From Gyromitra esculenta (taxonomy: Eukaryota > Ascomycota > Pezizomycetes > Pezizales > Discinaceae): DNA of 64,000 nt. The stretch's first letter is position 1. Every line of letters begins with the position of its first letter. The translations under genes and the position numbers were made by a program. The stretch covers positions 1,426,001 through 1,490,000 of the forward strand of contig JBCAML010000012.1 of NCBI GenBank assembly GCA_038503075.1. Direction: 5' to 3'. Positions 1-11,100 of this stretch are shown in pieces. Below the pieces are notes generated by a model that ran no database searches, was not told the DNA's origin, and was given only the letters and a program-made list of their open reading frames with translations.

Positions 1-480
1 TCATCGATCGGTTTTGTACGGCGTATGCCGTAGCTTGCTTCGTGTTCTTGTTTCTTCCGTGGATTATTTACCGCGTACGGCTTGTTTCGTCCGTATGTTC
101 GTTTTGTTTGTTCTCAGAAGCTGGCAGGCAATCTCGTAGGTAGCGCGCTCTGCTCCCACTGAAGCTAGACTCGGCCGCCTAAGGTATAGGCCAATAATCT
201 CATATCTTCTTAAGACTAAATACATTAAAGGGTGAAAATGTAGCTTTGTACGTACCATATATTCTCGGATATCAGATTAAGGTGTAGTGTAGCGCGCCAG
301 ACAAGTATCCACAGCATATAGCTCAGTCACAGGCATCAAGCATATCGCGCATCACATGCATGCAGAGCAACACCTTGACACAGGCATCAGGCACAAGCTC
401 TCGGTATGGCAGGCTTCTAAGCACTATAAGGCTCAGGACAAACATTTCTCAATAGAGGGATAGCAAAAGAGTCACATGGT
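1..480. other. Non-coding stretch, no gene seen
   Basis: This AT-leaning sequence has no open frame with recognisable content. It lies downstream of the broken copia gag on the minus strand and could be further decayed retroelement, but I see no protein motif that proves it. Confidence 0.4.
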
Positions 481-499
481 ATTTGTTATACTAATACTA

Positions 500-1263
500 A
501 CTACGAGGGGTTTTCAGTAACATAGGCCGTACCAGCACTGATTTGAACTGCCTCTGGCTCTTCTAGTCCAGCCCCTCGCGCGGCTTTGTATTTATCTGCT
601 CCCTTCATGACTTTACAATCTACAATCATGTGCCCAAATCTGACACACTAGAAGCATTTCGATAGTGGTTTGAACATCTGCATCCTTACAGTGTAGCGAA
701 TGGTACCACGAGCGCGAGAGTGGAATCGATCACGGTCACCACTTTGGTAGTAGGAGGATAAAGAAAGTCAAGAAGTGAGGGTTGTGCTTGAGCTATTGGA
801 ATCATCGAATTGTTCGTTCTTCATTGACTGCACTTCTTCTAGGAGGGTTTCCGTAAAGTGGGTGTACGTTCCCAAGACGACAGACCAGTGTGTAATGATC
901 CTGAGGATCGTTCTATAGCTAGGAGGCAGTGTGGTCAGAAGGTGTGATAACCTTCCGGGTGTCTATTGCATATGGAGTATTGGCTAGCTCCTTCAGGCAG
1001 TTGGTGAGCCTCATGATGTGGTTGCAAAGGCTTGTTCCGGTGGCAGGGAGACACCTGTTGTTGAGACGCTGCGTGGCGGTAATCTGCCCAGCGTGGGTGT
1101 TGACAGTATCGAGTTTCTCTTTGGGGATTCTCCACATCTCGGCAGGATCCTACATGTCGTAAATGTGGACCTAGATCGTAGAGGTGCAAGAAAACATATT
1201 CATGCCATGCGCTTCTCTAGTTGGTTGGTCGTATTCCATAAGGCCTCAATTGATGTTAGATAA
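500..1263 (-). pseudogene. Ty1/copia-type retrotransposon gag remnant
   Basis: Read on the minus strand, this stretch gives the core of a copia-type Gag (UBN2/retrotran_gag family). A DPAEMW motif is followed by a KEKLDTVNTHAG-like helix, then an ATQRLNNRCLPATG segment and ITRL-like text. After frame changes it continues into TLPPS-like and ILRIITHWS-like text. About 350 bases further on is a CCHC zinc knuckle of the form CF-stop-C-x4-GHMIVDC, near 620-660, which binds nucleic acid in intact Gag. The knuckle carries an in-frame TAG and at least two frameshifts separate the pieces, so the gene is dead. I see no intact protease, integrase or reverse transcriptase nearby. The order of motifs makes the family call safe; the exact ends are approximate. 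Confidence 0.75.
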
Positions 1264-1269
1264 ATATTT

Positions 1270-2364
1270 CATACGCACATCCAACCCTTACGTTATAGCG
1301 GTTAGTTAATGCGATAAACGAACTCCAATGTAGAGGCATCTCCATTTTACCGTGAGAGCAGTTACACCTCTCGGCCGGGACAACAGTGGCAGTAGCTGTA
1401 GGGACATTGACGTTCATGGCGAGCAGTGAGATCGAGATTGAGGCTCAAAATGAGGCTCAAAAGCTTAAATCGATGGGGAGAGAAAGTACGCAGACATGAC
1501 AGGAAATACACAAGAATGGCGGAATAGCGGCATTGATTTTAATAGCGCGAAGCCGGGCTCATAACCTGTTGCAATACTGGGGCACGATGAAAGTATTAGA
1601 CTTGATTGCTTGCCTGCTTGCTTATTTTGTTGCTTACGAGAGGTGGGCATACGTATGGCGCGCGCAACTATAGGCCTCGACTATTTCTTTGAGCTCCAAT
1701 GCCGAGTTTCTTAATAGAGCAAACTATTGAAGCAAAGCCGAATAATCTCTAGATACATACTCTAAACACCATGTACCCCAGTATTGGGCTAATACGTTTG
1801 TGGCTGTGGCAGAATTAGACCTCATTTTGGGTGTAAACAGCCCATGCGAAACGTTCCAAAAGGTGCCGCGATCATGATGAGATATACGCGGAGGATAATA
1901 GTATCGCACTCCATTATTTGAAGCTAATATATGCGTCAAGAGCATCAGATGGTACATTCTTGACAAGAAGTACCTCTAAAAACATCGATGGTAGAATTAT
2001 CGATAGTAGCAGGCTTTGGAAGGTGGATTGGGCTACGTTGTGCGGGGCGCTCGTCACTATTTGTGAGACAGAGGTGTGCGACACCTCACTACGGCTGGTC
2101 GAGGTTGAAGACTGCGCCCGCCATACCCGATCCAAGTAACCATCTCTGGTGCCCGAATGCCCGTGTGCTCGGGTCCAGTCTCTAAGTCATTTTCGACTCC
2201 GAAGCCACGGTCCGAGGGCCCATCCGGAGGGCCCCCATATTGAGAAGCTTTTCCAACACCTGTTCCGCAACCTACAGTCTTCCTACATCCTAATTCGCTC
2301 CGTTGCTCACTCACCAGATCTTCTCCCCCGAATCTATGACGAAAGCCAACTAGAAATAGCCAAC
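1270..2364. other. Non-coding stretch with a GC-richer patch
   Basis: No gene is supported here. The patch at about 2050-2340 is GC-richer than its surroundings, and its open frames on both strands are short with no recognisable domain. It may be old repeat DNA. Confidence 0.4.
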
Positions 2365-2377
2365 ACGCGAAGTTTTA

Positions 2378-2623
2378 GTGGACTATGAAAAGGCTTGTTT
2401 GGATTGGAGAGGAGATGTTAATAAGGGGACAGAACGATGAGGAAGCGGCAGAGAAAGAATGGGAGAAAGAGGAAGATTTTAAGGAAGATTTGACAGACGA
2501 GTATGAGAGTAGCTAAGTTGTGTCGGGATGTGTATGTTGTTTATATTTCGTGTTGTTAGGTAGTTTCGTTAGATCGCCATAACCAAAGGGTTGGATGCGT
2601 AAATGAAATTTACTTACGTACTT
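2378..2623 (+). mobile_element. 5'-truncated LINE 3' end with target-site duplication
   Basis: The 3' end carries GGATGCGTAAATGAAATTTA followed by TTAC repeats. The same tail occurs at the LINE at 41,393-42,042, whose coding part identifies the family. Upstream lies a purine-rich stretch coding a Glu/Lys-rich tail that ends in a stop near 2516, as expected for the end of LINE ORF2. The piece is bracketed by near-identical 13-base direct repeats at 2365-2377 and 2624-2636 with one mismatch, consistent with target-primed insertion. Only about 246 bases were copied, so no enzymatic domain is present. Confidence 0.72.
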
Positions 2624-2636
2624 ACGCGAGGTTTTA

Positions 2637-3214
2637 CACTGAGGGCACTATCATGCTATAGTAAATACCGTTCCCAATGAGCTATATTAGATTGATTGTG
2701 AATCGTGTTCCATTCGACCAATAAAGTGGCTGCAATTCTCGCCAGCTGTGATTGTGCTGTATTCTGGAGCAAGACTTATGTAAATCGAGTTTGTTGAACC
2801 AGCTGGTGACTTGCATCAGCAGCATTGCCTCCATTCGTATCTTACGATCGCGCTCTAAATGTTAACGAAGTTGCGGAAGTATTCATCTCTTGTGGTCCCA
2901 TTTGGGTGTCAATTTTCGGACCCTACAAATGTATATTGTGCTGTCCATTCCTGAGTGCACCAGGAAGGCTATTTGAAGCTGTTAAAATAGGGCATTGCAA
3001 TATCGGTAACGTACAACAAAGAATTAGAGTAATAGATGAGGTATACTATCGATACAAGCGTGTAGACTCGCAAACATATGTTCATTCACTTAACCCAGCA
3101 TACCTGATCGAGTTGCACAAAAATTCCGTCATCACACAATATGGGAAAGGACTATCACGTGGCAAGCTGGCTGCGAGACGAGGATGACACCCAAATAAGC
3201 AATAAATTGGGAGA
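2637..3214. other. Non-coding stretch
   Basis: A 120-codon open frame on the plus strand (2825-3187) has no recognisable domain and mixed, unbiased composition. I treat it as chance. Nothing else is supported. Confidence 0.4.
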
Positions 3215-3217
3215 GTT

Positions 3218-3415
3218 TGTCCGCACCATGGCCTAGCGGTCAAGGTGCTCTGGCCGGGAATGACGACAACCCGCAACAATATGCGTTCAAATCTCCATCC
3301 GGGCACATATTTGTAGCCACGTATTCATCAAGGAAAGACGTAGTCACTGCAGTGGGCGAGGGTGTGGGCGAGGGATATGGGCGAGGGCGCAGTGGTGAAC
3401 TTTTTGAACATTTGG
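3218..3415 (+). repeat. tRNA-derived SINE-like repeat, copy 1
   Basis: The left end carries an RNA polymerase III A-box-like string TGGCCTAGCGGTCAAGGTGC at about 3230. About 45 bases on comes a B-box-like GCGTTCAAATC, the spacing and form of a tRNA gene. A second copy lies on the minus strand at about 26,815-26,945. The two match through both boxes and again through a downstream tail (AGACG-AGTCACTG-AGTG then GCAGTGG-AACTTTTT). The tail here has an extra GGGCGAGG-type microrepeat. A proper tRNA acceptor stem cannot be folded, so this is a SINE or tRNA-derived repeat and not a working tRNA. Confidence 0.6.
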
Positions 3416-3419
3416 GATA

Positions 3420-3947
3420 ACCTCCTTTTGTGGTTAAGGATTAACTCTACCCAACAGCCTAAAATATCTGTCCAAATACAAGATCACCTACGATTGCCAT
3501 TTTCCCAAACTTTGATGAATTATAATTAACCGTCACATGTGATGTCTAATAACCCAACATTGCTGTACTAGAATCGTATAATAAGGGAAAGAATATGTTA
3601 TCTACTTAACATCAACCGCAAGGAACTCATGGAATTATCAATCTGTCAGGTTTCCTGCTCCTTCGCCTACCTCTCCCATCTACTACTGTTGATCACGACT
3701 ACAGAACCTAGTTTTTTGTCTCCAAATTTCATTTTCCAACGATAATACGGTACTCTCGACGCCAGAGCCGCTAATTTATCTCACTCACTGGCCGCATACT
3801 TTTCATATCAGATGAATCATGCGGCATAATGTACCGTCTCTTCTCCACATGTTTCAAAATACTAATATATAGAGATTAACAACAATGTAGCGCGTTTTCA
3901 TCAACCTTGGCGAAAGCTATCTCCCTTCAGTTGTGATGAATGCGGTA
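3420..3947. other. Non-coding stretch
   Basis: AT-rich sequence without a supported gene. It lies downstream of the minus-strand ORF that ends at 3948 and may include its 3' untranslated region. Confidence 0.35.
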
Positions 3948-4706
3948 TCACTCCTTCACTTGCTTAACCCAGTTTCCTGTACGATATGTATTCGGTTCCT
4001 GTAGAACTGCCATACAAGTCCGACATTCAACGTCGGACATTTCTACTTTGGTTGTCACTTCCGGACAGAGATTGCTTCTGATAGCCTGGGCACTGGCGGG
4101 TAGGCTCCAGTCATCCACCGTAAGAGTCCCTGGAATGTGAATATTGTTAATTGTTGTAATATTTTCACTATCGAGATCATAGCAGTATTTGCTGTGTTTG
4201 ACGTTATGAAGGGCATGGTCACAGGTATAGTGTATCACTCTTCTTTCACATGGCCACCGAGGTGGTGCTGGTCCAAAATCCTCTGCAATAGGTCGTTGCT
4301 GCCCATACGATAAGGGTTTTGGTTGCAGGCCGATAATTTGTCTCATGCTGGTAGTTAGGCTTCCGCTTGCCCAGCTGTTTAGTGGCGTGCTACCCTTGGC
4401 CACGGTACAGTTCCTTGCGTTTGATCCTCTCTGGTTAAAACTTGTTGGACAGTTAGACCGTTCTTTTGTCGTTTTGCTGGTTTGCAGACGTGGTAGTTTG
4501 GGATCTGTCCCCGGTATAATCCCCAATTCAATCACCATTACTGACTCCGATAGCGCTATGGGTGTACCGATGCTCGACGCTGGAACAAGAAGTTCTGGAG
4601 TAGTATTTGGAGTGGGTGATGGAACATTGACCATGTTTAATATATTGTCAGCAATTTGTCCAGTAGCAAGGGCGCGTGTCCAACTAGTTGAAGGGGCAAA
4701 CCCGTG
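3948..4706 (-). CDS. Uncharacterised Cys/His-rich protein (possibly a gene fragment)
   Basis: The frame from 4634 gives 228 residues and stays open upstream to 4706. One TAG at 4707-4709 then separates it from another 75 open codons in the same frame, up to 4934. That TAG could be the AG end of an intron or a disabling stop. The C-terminal half has CERRVIHYTCDH followed by spaced cysteines (NLCPEV, ECRTC). This resembles small fungal proteins with a Cys-x(n)-Tyr-x-Cys-x-His zinc-binding-like motif, although I cannot name the family. The N-terminal half is Pro/Thr/Ser-rich. A basic segment (SRRK, RVQRRR) is encoded further upstream at about 4960-5010 and could be another exon. Function is unknown and the start is not fixed. 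Confidence 0.4.
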   Translation of the reverse strand, partial: HGFAPSTSWTRALATGQIADNILNMVNVPSPTPNTTPELLVPASSIGTPIALSESVMVIELGIIPGTDPKLPRLQTSKTTKERSNCPTSFNQRGSNARNCTVAKGSTPLNSWASGSLTTSMRQIIGLQPKPLSYGQQRPIAEDFGPAPPRWPCERRVIHYTCDHALHNVKHSKYCYDLDSENITTINNIHIPGTLTVDDWSLPASAQAIRSNLCPEVTTKVEMSDVECRTCMAVLQEPNTYRTGNWVKQVKE

Positions 4707-5159
4707 CTAAGTATCCGGCTCGGTAAGAGACCACTGATCAAGCTCTAGAGCGATGTCCCCCAAAACCGTCTCAGGTACCACTGTTCCGTTTGAAATGTAC
4801 CCCTGTTGCACTATACTAGCTGTGCCAGCAAGTCCAAGGTTGCAAGTAAGTTCAGCCATTGACCACACGTCCGACAGAATTGAGGTTTCTCGTGTGTTTG
4901 CCTTGGGCGCGAATGGTCCACTTACTCTTGCCACTGATTCACCGCAAGGTATGTGATGTCGCGCACAGCTCTTCGGCGCTGTACCCTGGAGGGCATCTTT
5001 CTTCTCGAGATCTTCCTCGTGTTTGAAGGTTTGACGCTAGCTGCTTTAGCAGGGAAAGTTGGAGCACAAGTAAGTTTGTGCCGTGTACGCTTATTCTGTG
5101 CTATATTCTTTCGTTTCGATGCTGCGCGGGGCTTTGCAGGGGGTCTGCTATAATAAACA

Positions 5160-8100
5160 GGATAGCGGCCCGTTCGCTCTCGCAGTAAATATCTTGTCTG
5201 TGGTTGCAGTGGTAACGCCGCTGAGGTAGTTCTGTGTCGAAGGAAGTACCTAGTTTGTGTCTACAGCCGTCAGATTTCCCTTGCGAACAATTATTCAATC
5301 AGAAAACAAGGAAAACATACCTTCTTCAATGAATTTTTGTATTTTAATCTTGCCATCTGGTCTTTGTATAATGACAGCCTGCCTTGCGAGATGGAAATGA
5401 AGCAAACGTATTGTATGAATCGGGTTTTTGGAAGTTAGTGTTGGTGATGATTGTGAAACTTGAATTAGATCTTGATCTGTGTATTCAGATTGAAAGGTGT
5501 AAAATAGAGCCTCCTAATATTTTCACCATGCTCTATTGGACTTACTGCATGCTTCGCATATTACGTAACACACCTACTCTATCAAACACGACATTCAACG
5601 TGAAGGCCTCTCTCAGATTAAAATAAGCCTGATCGTCGTGGGTGCTGCTTTGTCTATGTCAGATACACCAGATGTATGACGGTGAAAGTCTTATTTGTGA
5701 ATAGCTTTCCCAAGATCTGATTAAAATTCACTATCCCCAACCAAATATGAAATCGTGTGGCTTGAAAGAAGGAATCTTCGATATATCAATTTTCCAATTT
5801 ATATACTTCCCTCCAATAGGCCGCGCTTGGATTTTCAGCTGGTCGAAAATATCTCCCACATGCGGCTTGAATATGAAACTGGAATTCGGCATTAGTAATT
5901 GCTATCTGACGATAGATCTATCACAATTTGTTTCTTGCTAAATCAAACTTCTCCTGCCAAAAATGAGCACTATGACTACTACGACGGTTCTTGGACACCA
6001 CTGACCCGCCCTTCCGGGGGATTAGTCAAACGTTCAATATTGCGATTGTTCTGTTCCTAGTTCTGGGGGCGGCATTCGCCCTATCTTTACGGTCTCCGGA
6101 GGAAACTTTGTCAGGGAAAAGTGTGGACCTTGTGTAGCAGAAGTTCTTTCAAGATCTATGGACTCTCTCTGGTTTTATGGGCAGCACATGAGGGCAATTC
6201 CTTGGTGAGCTGTCTGCTATGATAACAACTTTCGAAGTGATCAACCTGAGCATTTAGTATTCTCTACCATCATACCAACAGCATATAAGCTGTTTTTCCC
6301 ACGGAGGGTGTACCTTGTCTGTGATTGCAGGTGACGAATTAGTTCTTTGTTTACCATATATTTTTCGCCAACGAATCAAGTAGGTCCTTACTAGCTACAT
6401 TAGTTCTGTATTTGCCTCCTTGAATTTTACTTAATCCAAGCGTATTATGAAGGTAGATTAGCCATCAGCTCTTGAGCTTGATGTGCCGCCACCCTCACTA
6501 AAATCAATAACCATTCGAGATGAGACTAGGTTGAGATACATCATTACTGATGATAGGCATTCATAGTACAGAGATGCAACCGGTTGTTGGAATGGGCTGT
6601 ATCATTATAAGACCGGTGTAAAGAGTAAATAAGTGCAGTTGAATTCATACCGCACCGAACATGCACGCTTTCTTTGAGGCGGGCATTAAAGATGATTCCA
6701 AGGAATTCCGTGCATCAAAGACACTAAAGAATACACGAATTGCGGAGCGGGTATTAGCATGGGTATAGACACCAAACTCAGTTGAGCTTATTATCAATAA
6801 CAAGTGAGTAGTACAGATCTTGTGCAGCGGCTTACGAGATGCAACCAGGCTTGGTTTTTATGCCTCGCACAAGCTGTCAAGAACTTCGCTGACTGGTTTC
6901 AATGGTGAATACCGCACCATCATTTGGTTTCTTTATCCTAATATCGGCCTAGAGGTTCTGAGTTCGTGTTAAAGAGTCTGATTTGCACACTGCCGGGCCA
7001 ACCATACCCGCCTGGAAAAAATCAAGTTTCGATAGGTTTACAAGCCTAAAGCCAACGAGACATTAATGTAGTGCGGAGATATGATTTTCACTTCGCGAGC
7101 AAGTTAGCCTTGTATAAATCCGGAAAGGCAGGGAACATGTAGACAGCTCCATACCGAAACCGCCTACAAGAAATTCATCGAGAAGCAGAGTGGACGGCTA
7201 TCAGGGTTAGCAGAACGTTCTAAGGCCCCACACAACCTGCAACCACTTTCGCTACCAAGAGTGATCTCACGTCGGAGGTAATAGCTTCTTGTCGCGGTTC
7301 ATCACGTACAGGCCTATCCGCTAATTGGCCTAATGGTCAGCACAAATTGATCAACCTCCTAATTCTCTAGATACTGAGAGCAGCTATCTGTATATTAATC
7401 TTCCAACTTGAATCCGGCGCGAATGTTTTCAGGCTCTATGCGATACTGACGTTATCTTTTTCACTGCTAGGCTCTGAGTTTCTGTGTACTAGGAGACTTC
7501 ATCGGCGCAGTAGCTCAATTGACCTAAGATTGTCAAACTCTATGATGGCTATTTGAACACCTTATTCACAGGCTACCCTGGTATTAACGCGCCAATGTCT
7601 GAAACATGCCTCAGTTACAACATTTAATGCCTCTTGTAGATCTTGCAATACTAGACCTATCCTGTCTTTGGAGACGGCTGCGTAACGGAGGAATGATATC
7701 TTGGTCGTTTGCTTTTGACGTATGTAGCTTATCCCTGAAACTGCCACGTACCAAAGACAGTAATTTCTCTGTGTTGTAGCCAGGGATTCACCGATACATT
7801 ATGCAGCTGGCTCCACGTACAAGCACTTGTCATCACCAAACCCGTAATCATTTGTTGGTTAATAAATCCCTTAGCATGTCGAATGTTATTCGCTGGAAAT
7901 TAGAGGATCATGCAAAGCAAAGTACTTGTACCTAGCGGGTAGTATAATGGATATCTAGAGAGACTTGGACCCAGCGGTTTCCTCCCATACCGACTCACTC
8001 TCTGTTAGCCAACAATTCGTCTTCAGTGTCAACCATGTCGGCCTCTAAGAGGGCTTAGGTAGACGTGATTTGTCTAATCTTATCATGACACTTTCAAGGG

Positions 8101-11100
8101 TTGCGTAGAATTGTGATACGTATCAATCTCAGGCATAGCTTCTCCTAATAGCGAGGTAGTGGTGAGATCTAATAGCTACGCAGCATCCAAAGAATGATTC
8201 GGAACGACTCGTCTTAGCGTTTCTGTAGAATGTCTCTACCACATTTGCTTCTCATCACGCATAATGCGTTTATCCTATCGCGATTAATATGGTTTTTCCC
8301 GACTCCCAGGGAGTATCCAATCGTATCACTTGTCGTGCCTCGTGCTAAGAGCGGAAGCGCAAGTGCTAGCGGCTATAGCTATAGATTCTACGCATAGAAC
8401 ATAGACATTTTCTAGATGAATTATATCGTTACACCCCCAGTCTCAAGCGAGAAAGTGAGGCAATACACAACATTTCCCTATAGTTCTCCCGCGGCTGTAA
8501 GGAGATGCACCCTAACTCAGAGATTGGGTTAATATCGGTCAATATTGGTCCGCCTGCGGCTAGTACACCTTCCGGTTTGGTTGAAGTAGACGTTATTACA
8601 GAGCAATTATCAGCGGCTAAGATAGCGGCAACACCGAAACCGGTGCGTATACCATATTGTGATGAATCCCCTCCGCATCCCCCTTCGCAATGAAGTGCTG
8701 GAGCACTGAAGTCCGCTCTTGAATACATCGCAGTGATAGTAATAAATTCTCTGAGTCTGAAGCTGCTTTTGCGCGGCCTTTGGATACTGATGCAGAGAGA
8801 GGCTGGAGCGCATCTGCGCGCCCTAAATGATACTCTCAATCAACAGAGTTCGTGGGAGAAACATTAAGGAGTCAAGCTACGAGGACAATGCGAATTCAAT
8901 TTTCTCTGCTTCTCTCATCTTACTTATCAGGGTTCGCTCATGATGGTTTGTAGCTTCCTGATGTCACTGTAAGCATTAACCGAGCCTGTTCAGCCTGACA
9001 TAGGTCTGTCTTTCTCTCCTGCGTGGCACTAGTACACCAGGTACATAAATAACACCCGTAGAGCGAAGAGAGATAAGTATTTGTATGCATCTTATGTGTT
9101 GCTTATATTCCAGCGAATGTTCCGGAGACTCATTTGTACGTCCACAAAGTAATGTAAACGCGACGTGTGCATCATCTCCTGTGATAGACTTCGTGTCTTG
9201 GTTTATCTAGCGTTTGGTCTAGGTATGAGTGGCGAGATCGTCTTCTGCTCTCACGATCGTGTACTTCTTTTACCCAAGCCCGAGCGTAAGCTTGACCCCG
9301 TTCTGTAATGACGTTATGGCCACCGTATTTGCTCTAGGCTTAAGTTTCCCAGAAGTAACCTATTGACCTAGCGACGCAAAGTATTTTACGGAGCCGGTTT
9401 TAGCTCTTCCACCATATGGGGAAATATCCAGCCTAGGCGTTGCGTGACCTTTGTAGAGGTGCCCAGTCATTAGTGACAACACAACTGAATATCGGGAATA
9501 ATGAGTTATCGTAGGTTCAGAGGCTATTGCAACGATTGATCGCCGGAGCGTCGCACGCCGGGACTTGAAATCTTAGAGTACAGGAAGATTAATATGCTCA
9601 ATGACGATAGTCATTGCTGATAGCCTTCGCTCAATCTGTTTCCCTGGTTGACCAGATTCCAGCTGGCCTCCAGCGCCTGGTTGATGCAAAAGCTTTTTAT
9701 ATTTCAACCATGCGCTCAAAACCTATCATGCGCGATCGGAGCAGGTAGCAGCCATCTTCTGGGTTGTTTTCACTGACGCATAACCTGATCCTGTCTGCGA
9801 ACAGAAAGATACGAAGTCTCCCTCTTATGAATGACGAAGATCGTCCGATTAGAAACCGTGCAGTCCAATACAGAACCTTTCAAAGAGTCATATTAGGAAT
9901 CCACATGGCGCCCCGTGAGCCTAATGTGTATTTCTATCCGAGAAAGTATGATTTTGGCCAAAACTTTTAGGCTTGCTCAGAAGTAATGTGCCATACAGGA
10001 TATCGATTGACCGACATCGAAGGACTGAAACAGGCTTTGTTTCGAGACTGCTAGGATGGTGTCTGAAGTCATTGACCCGTTGTGTGCCAGGTTGGTGTAT
10101 CAAAGTATAGCAGTGATTATCAGTATTGCGCTATCCAAAACCATTACTCCACTCGGGAGGGTGAGTATCTGCGTCTCAAGCAAGATTATTGATCAGGAAC
10201 ATTCCGAGGACAGGAAATCACGATCTGCCGCGCTATACCTATCATTTGCGAGTTCATTATAAATGTCCCTTTCTGGAGCAAGTTGTCAGCTGAACTCCAT
10301 ATATATGACTATATCTAAGTTCAAGTTTTTGTTAGATGAAGGTCTTACACCATGTTTGCTGCATTGTTGCGTATAATCTTTCCACAGTAAAGTCCATGTA
10401 GCTGTAATCTCGATTTGACGAAGAGTTAGGTCTGTTGCTGCTCTCAGTCTTGCGATTAGGTCGTCTCGAGGAACTTCTAGAATCGGATGGTGATTCAACG
10501 TACCAATCCCATCCATTTCACTCCGCTATCTTCTTGCACGTTTGATACGGGTGCAGATGAGATGGTTAGTTCATTGAGTCAGTAAATACTGTTATACTTA
10601 CCTGTTATTGCTATTCTGCTCTAGCAAAGAAAACCAAACTGCTGCACTTATCTCATTGTTACTGGTATGGCTTCACTAACTTAGAGCAGCGCAGAATCGC
10701 AAACCCTGTTATCCTAACTGCCTTTTGAGAACGATTGTGGCCTATGCTGTCAGTTTTTTCACCTGCTCAGCACCTGGCATATTTGTGCTGTGGCCTTAGC
10801 ATATCAGCCACTTACTCCAGATCGGTATCATTATTCATTAGCTCCAGGAAGTACTTACGCTACTGTAGGGATCCGCCTATCCATGGCGGCTATAGCATGG
10901 TACAGACATTGTGCATAGCGTAGATATCCACCCGACTAGTCGTGCAATCGCATTTCCGTACTTCATGAACAGAGACTGCTGGCCTAGGTGGAATATCGTC
11001 CAAGAACTACCAGTATACTCCTTCTATAAGCGCGTATGGTACTGCTTGTGCTAGATTGTATAGAGTTAGCGAAGCGTAGGACTCACACCTTGTTTACATT

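Noticed and set aside
2825..3187. 120-codon plus-strand ORF as a gene
   Set aside because: No recognisable domain or neighbouring exon; composition is that of random sequence.
7920..7990. GGTAGTATAATGGATATC as a tRNA gene
   Set aside because: Resembles a D-arm, but the B-box region (GGTTTCCTCCC) is wrong and no acceptor stem closes.
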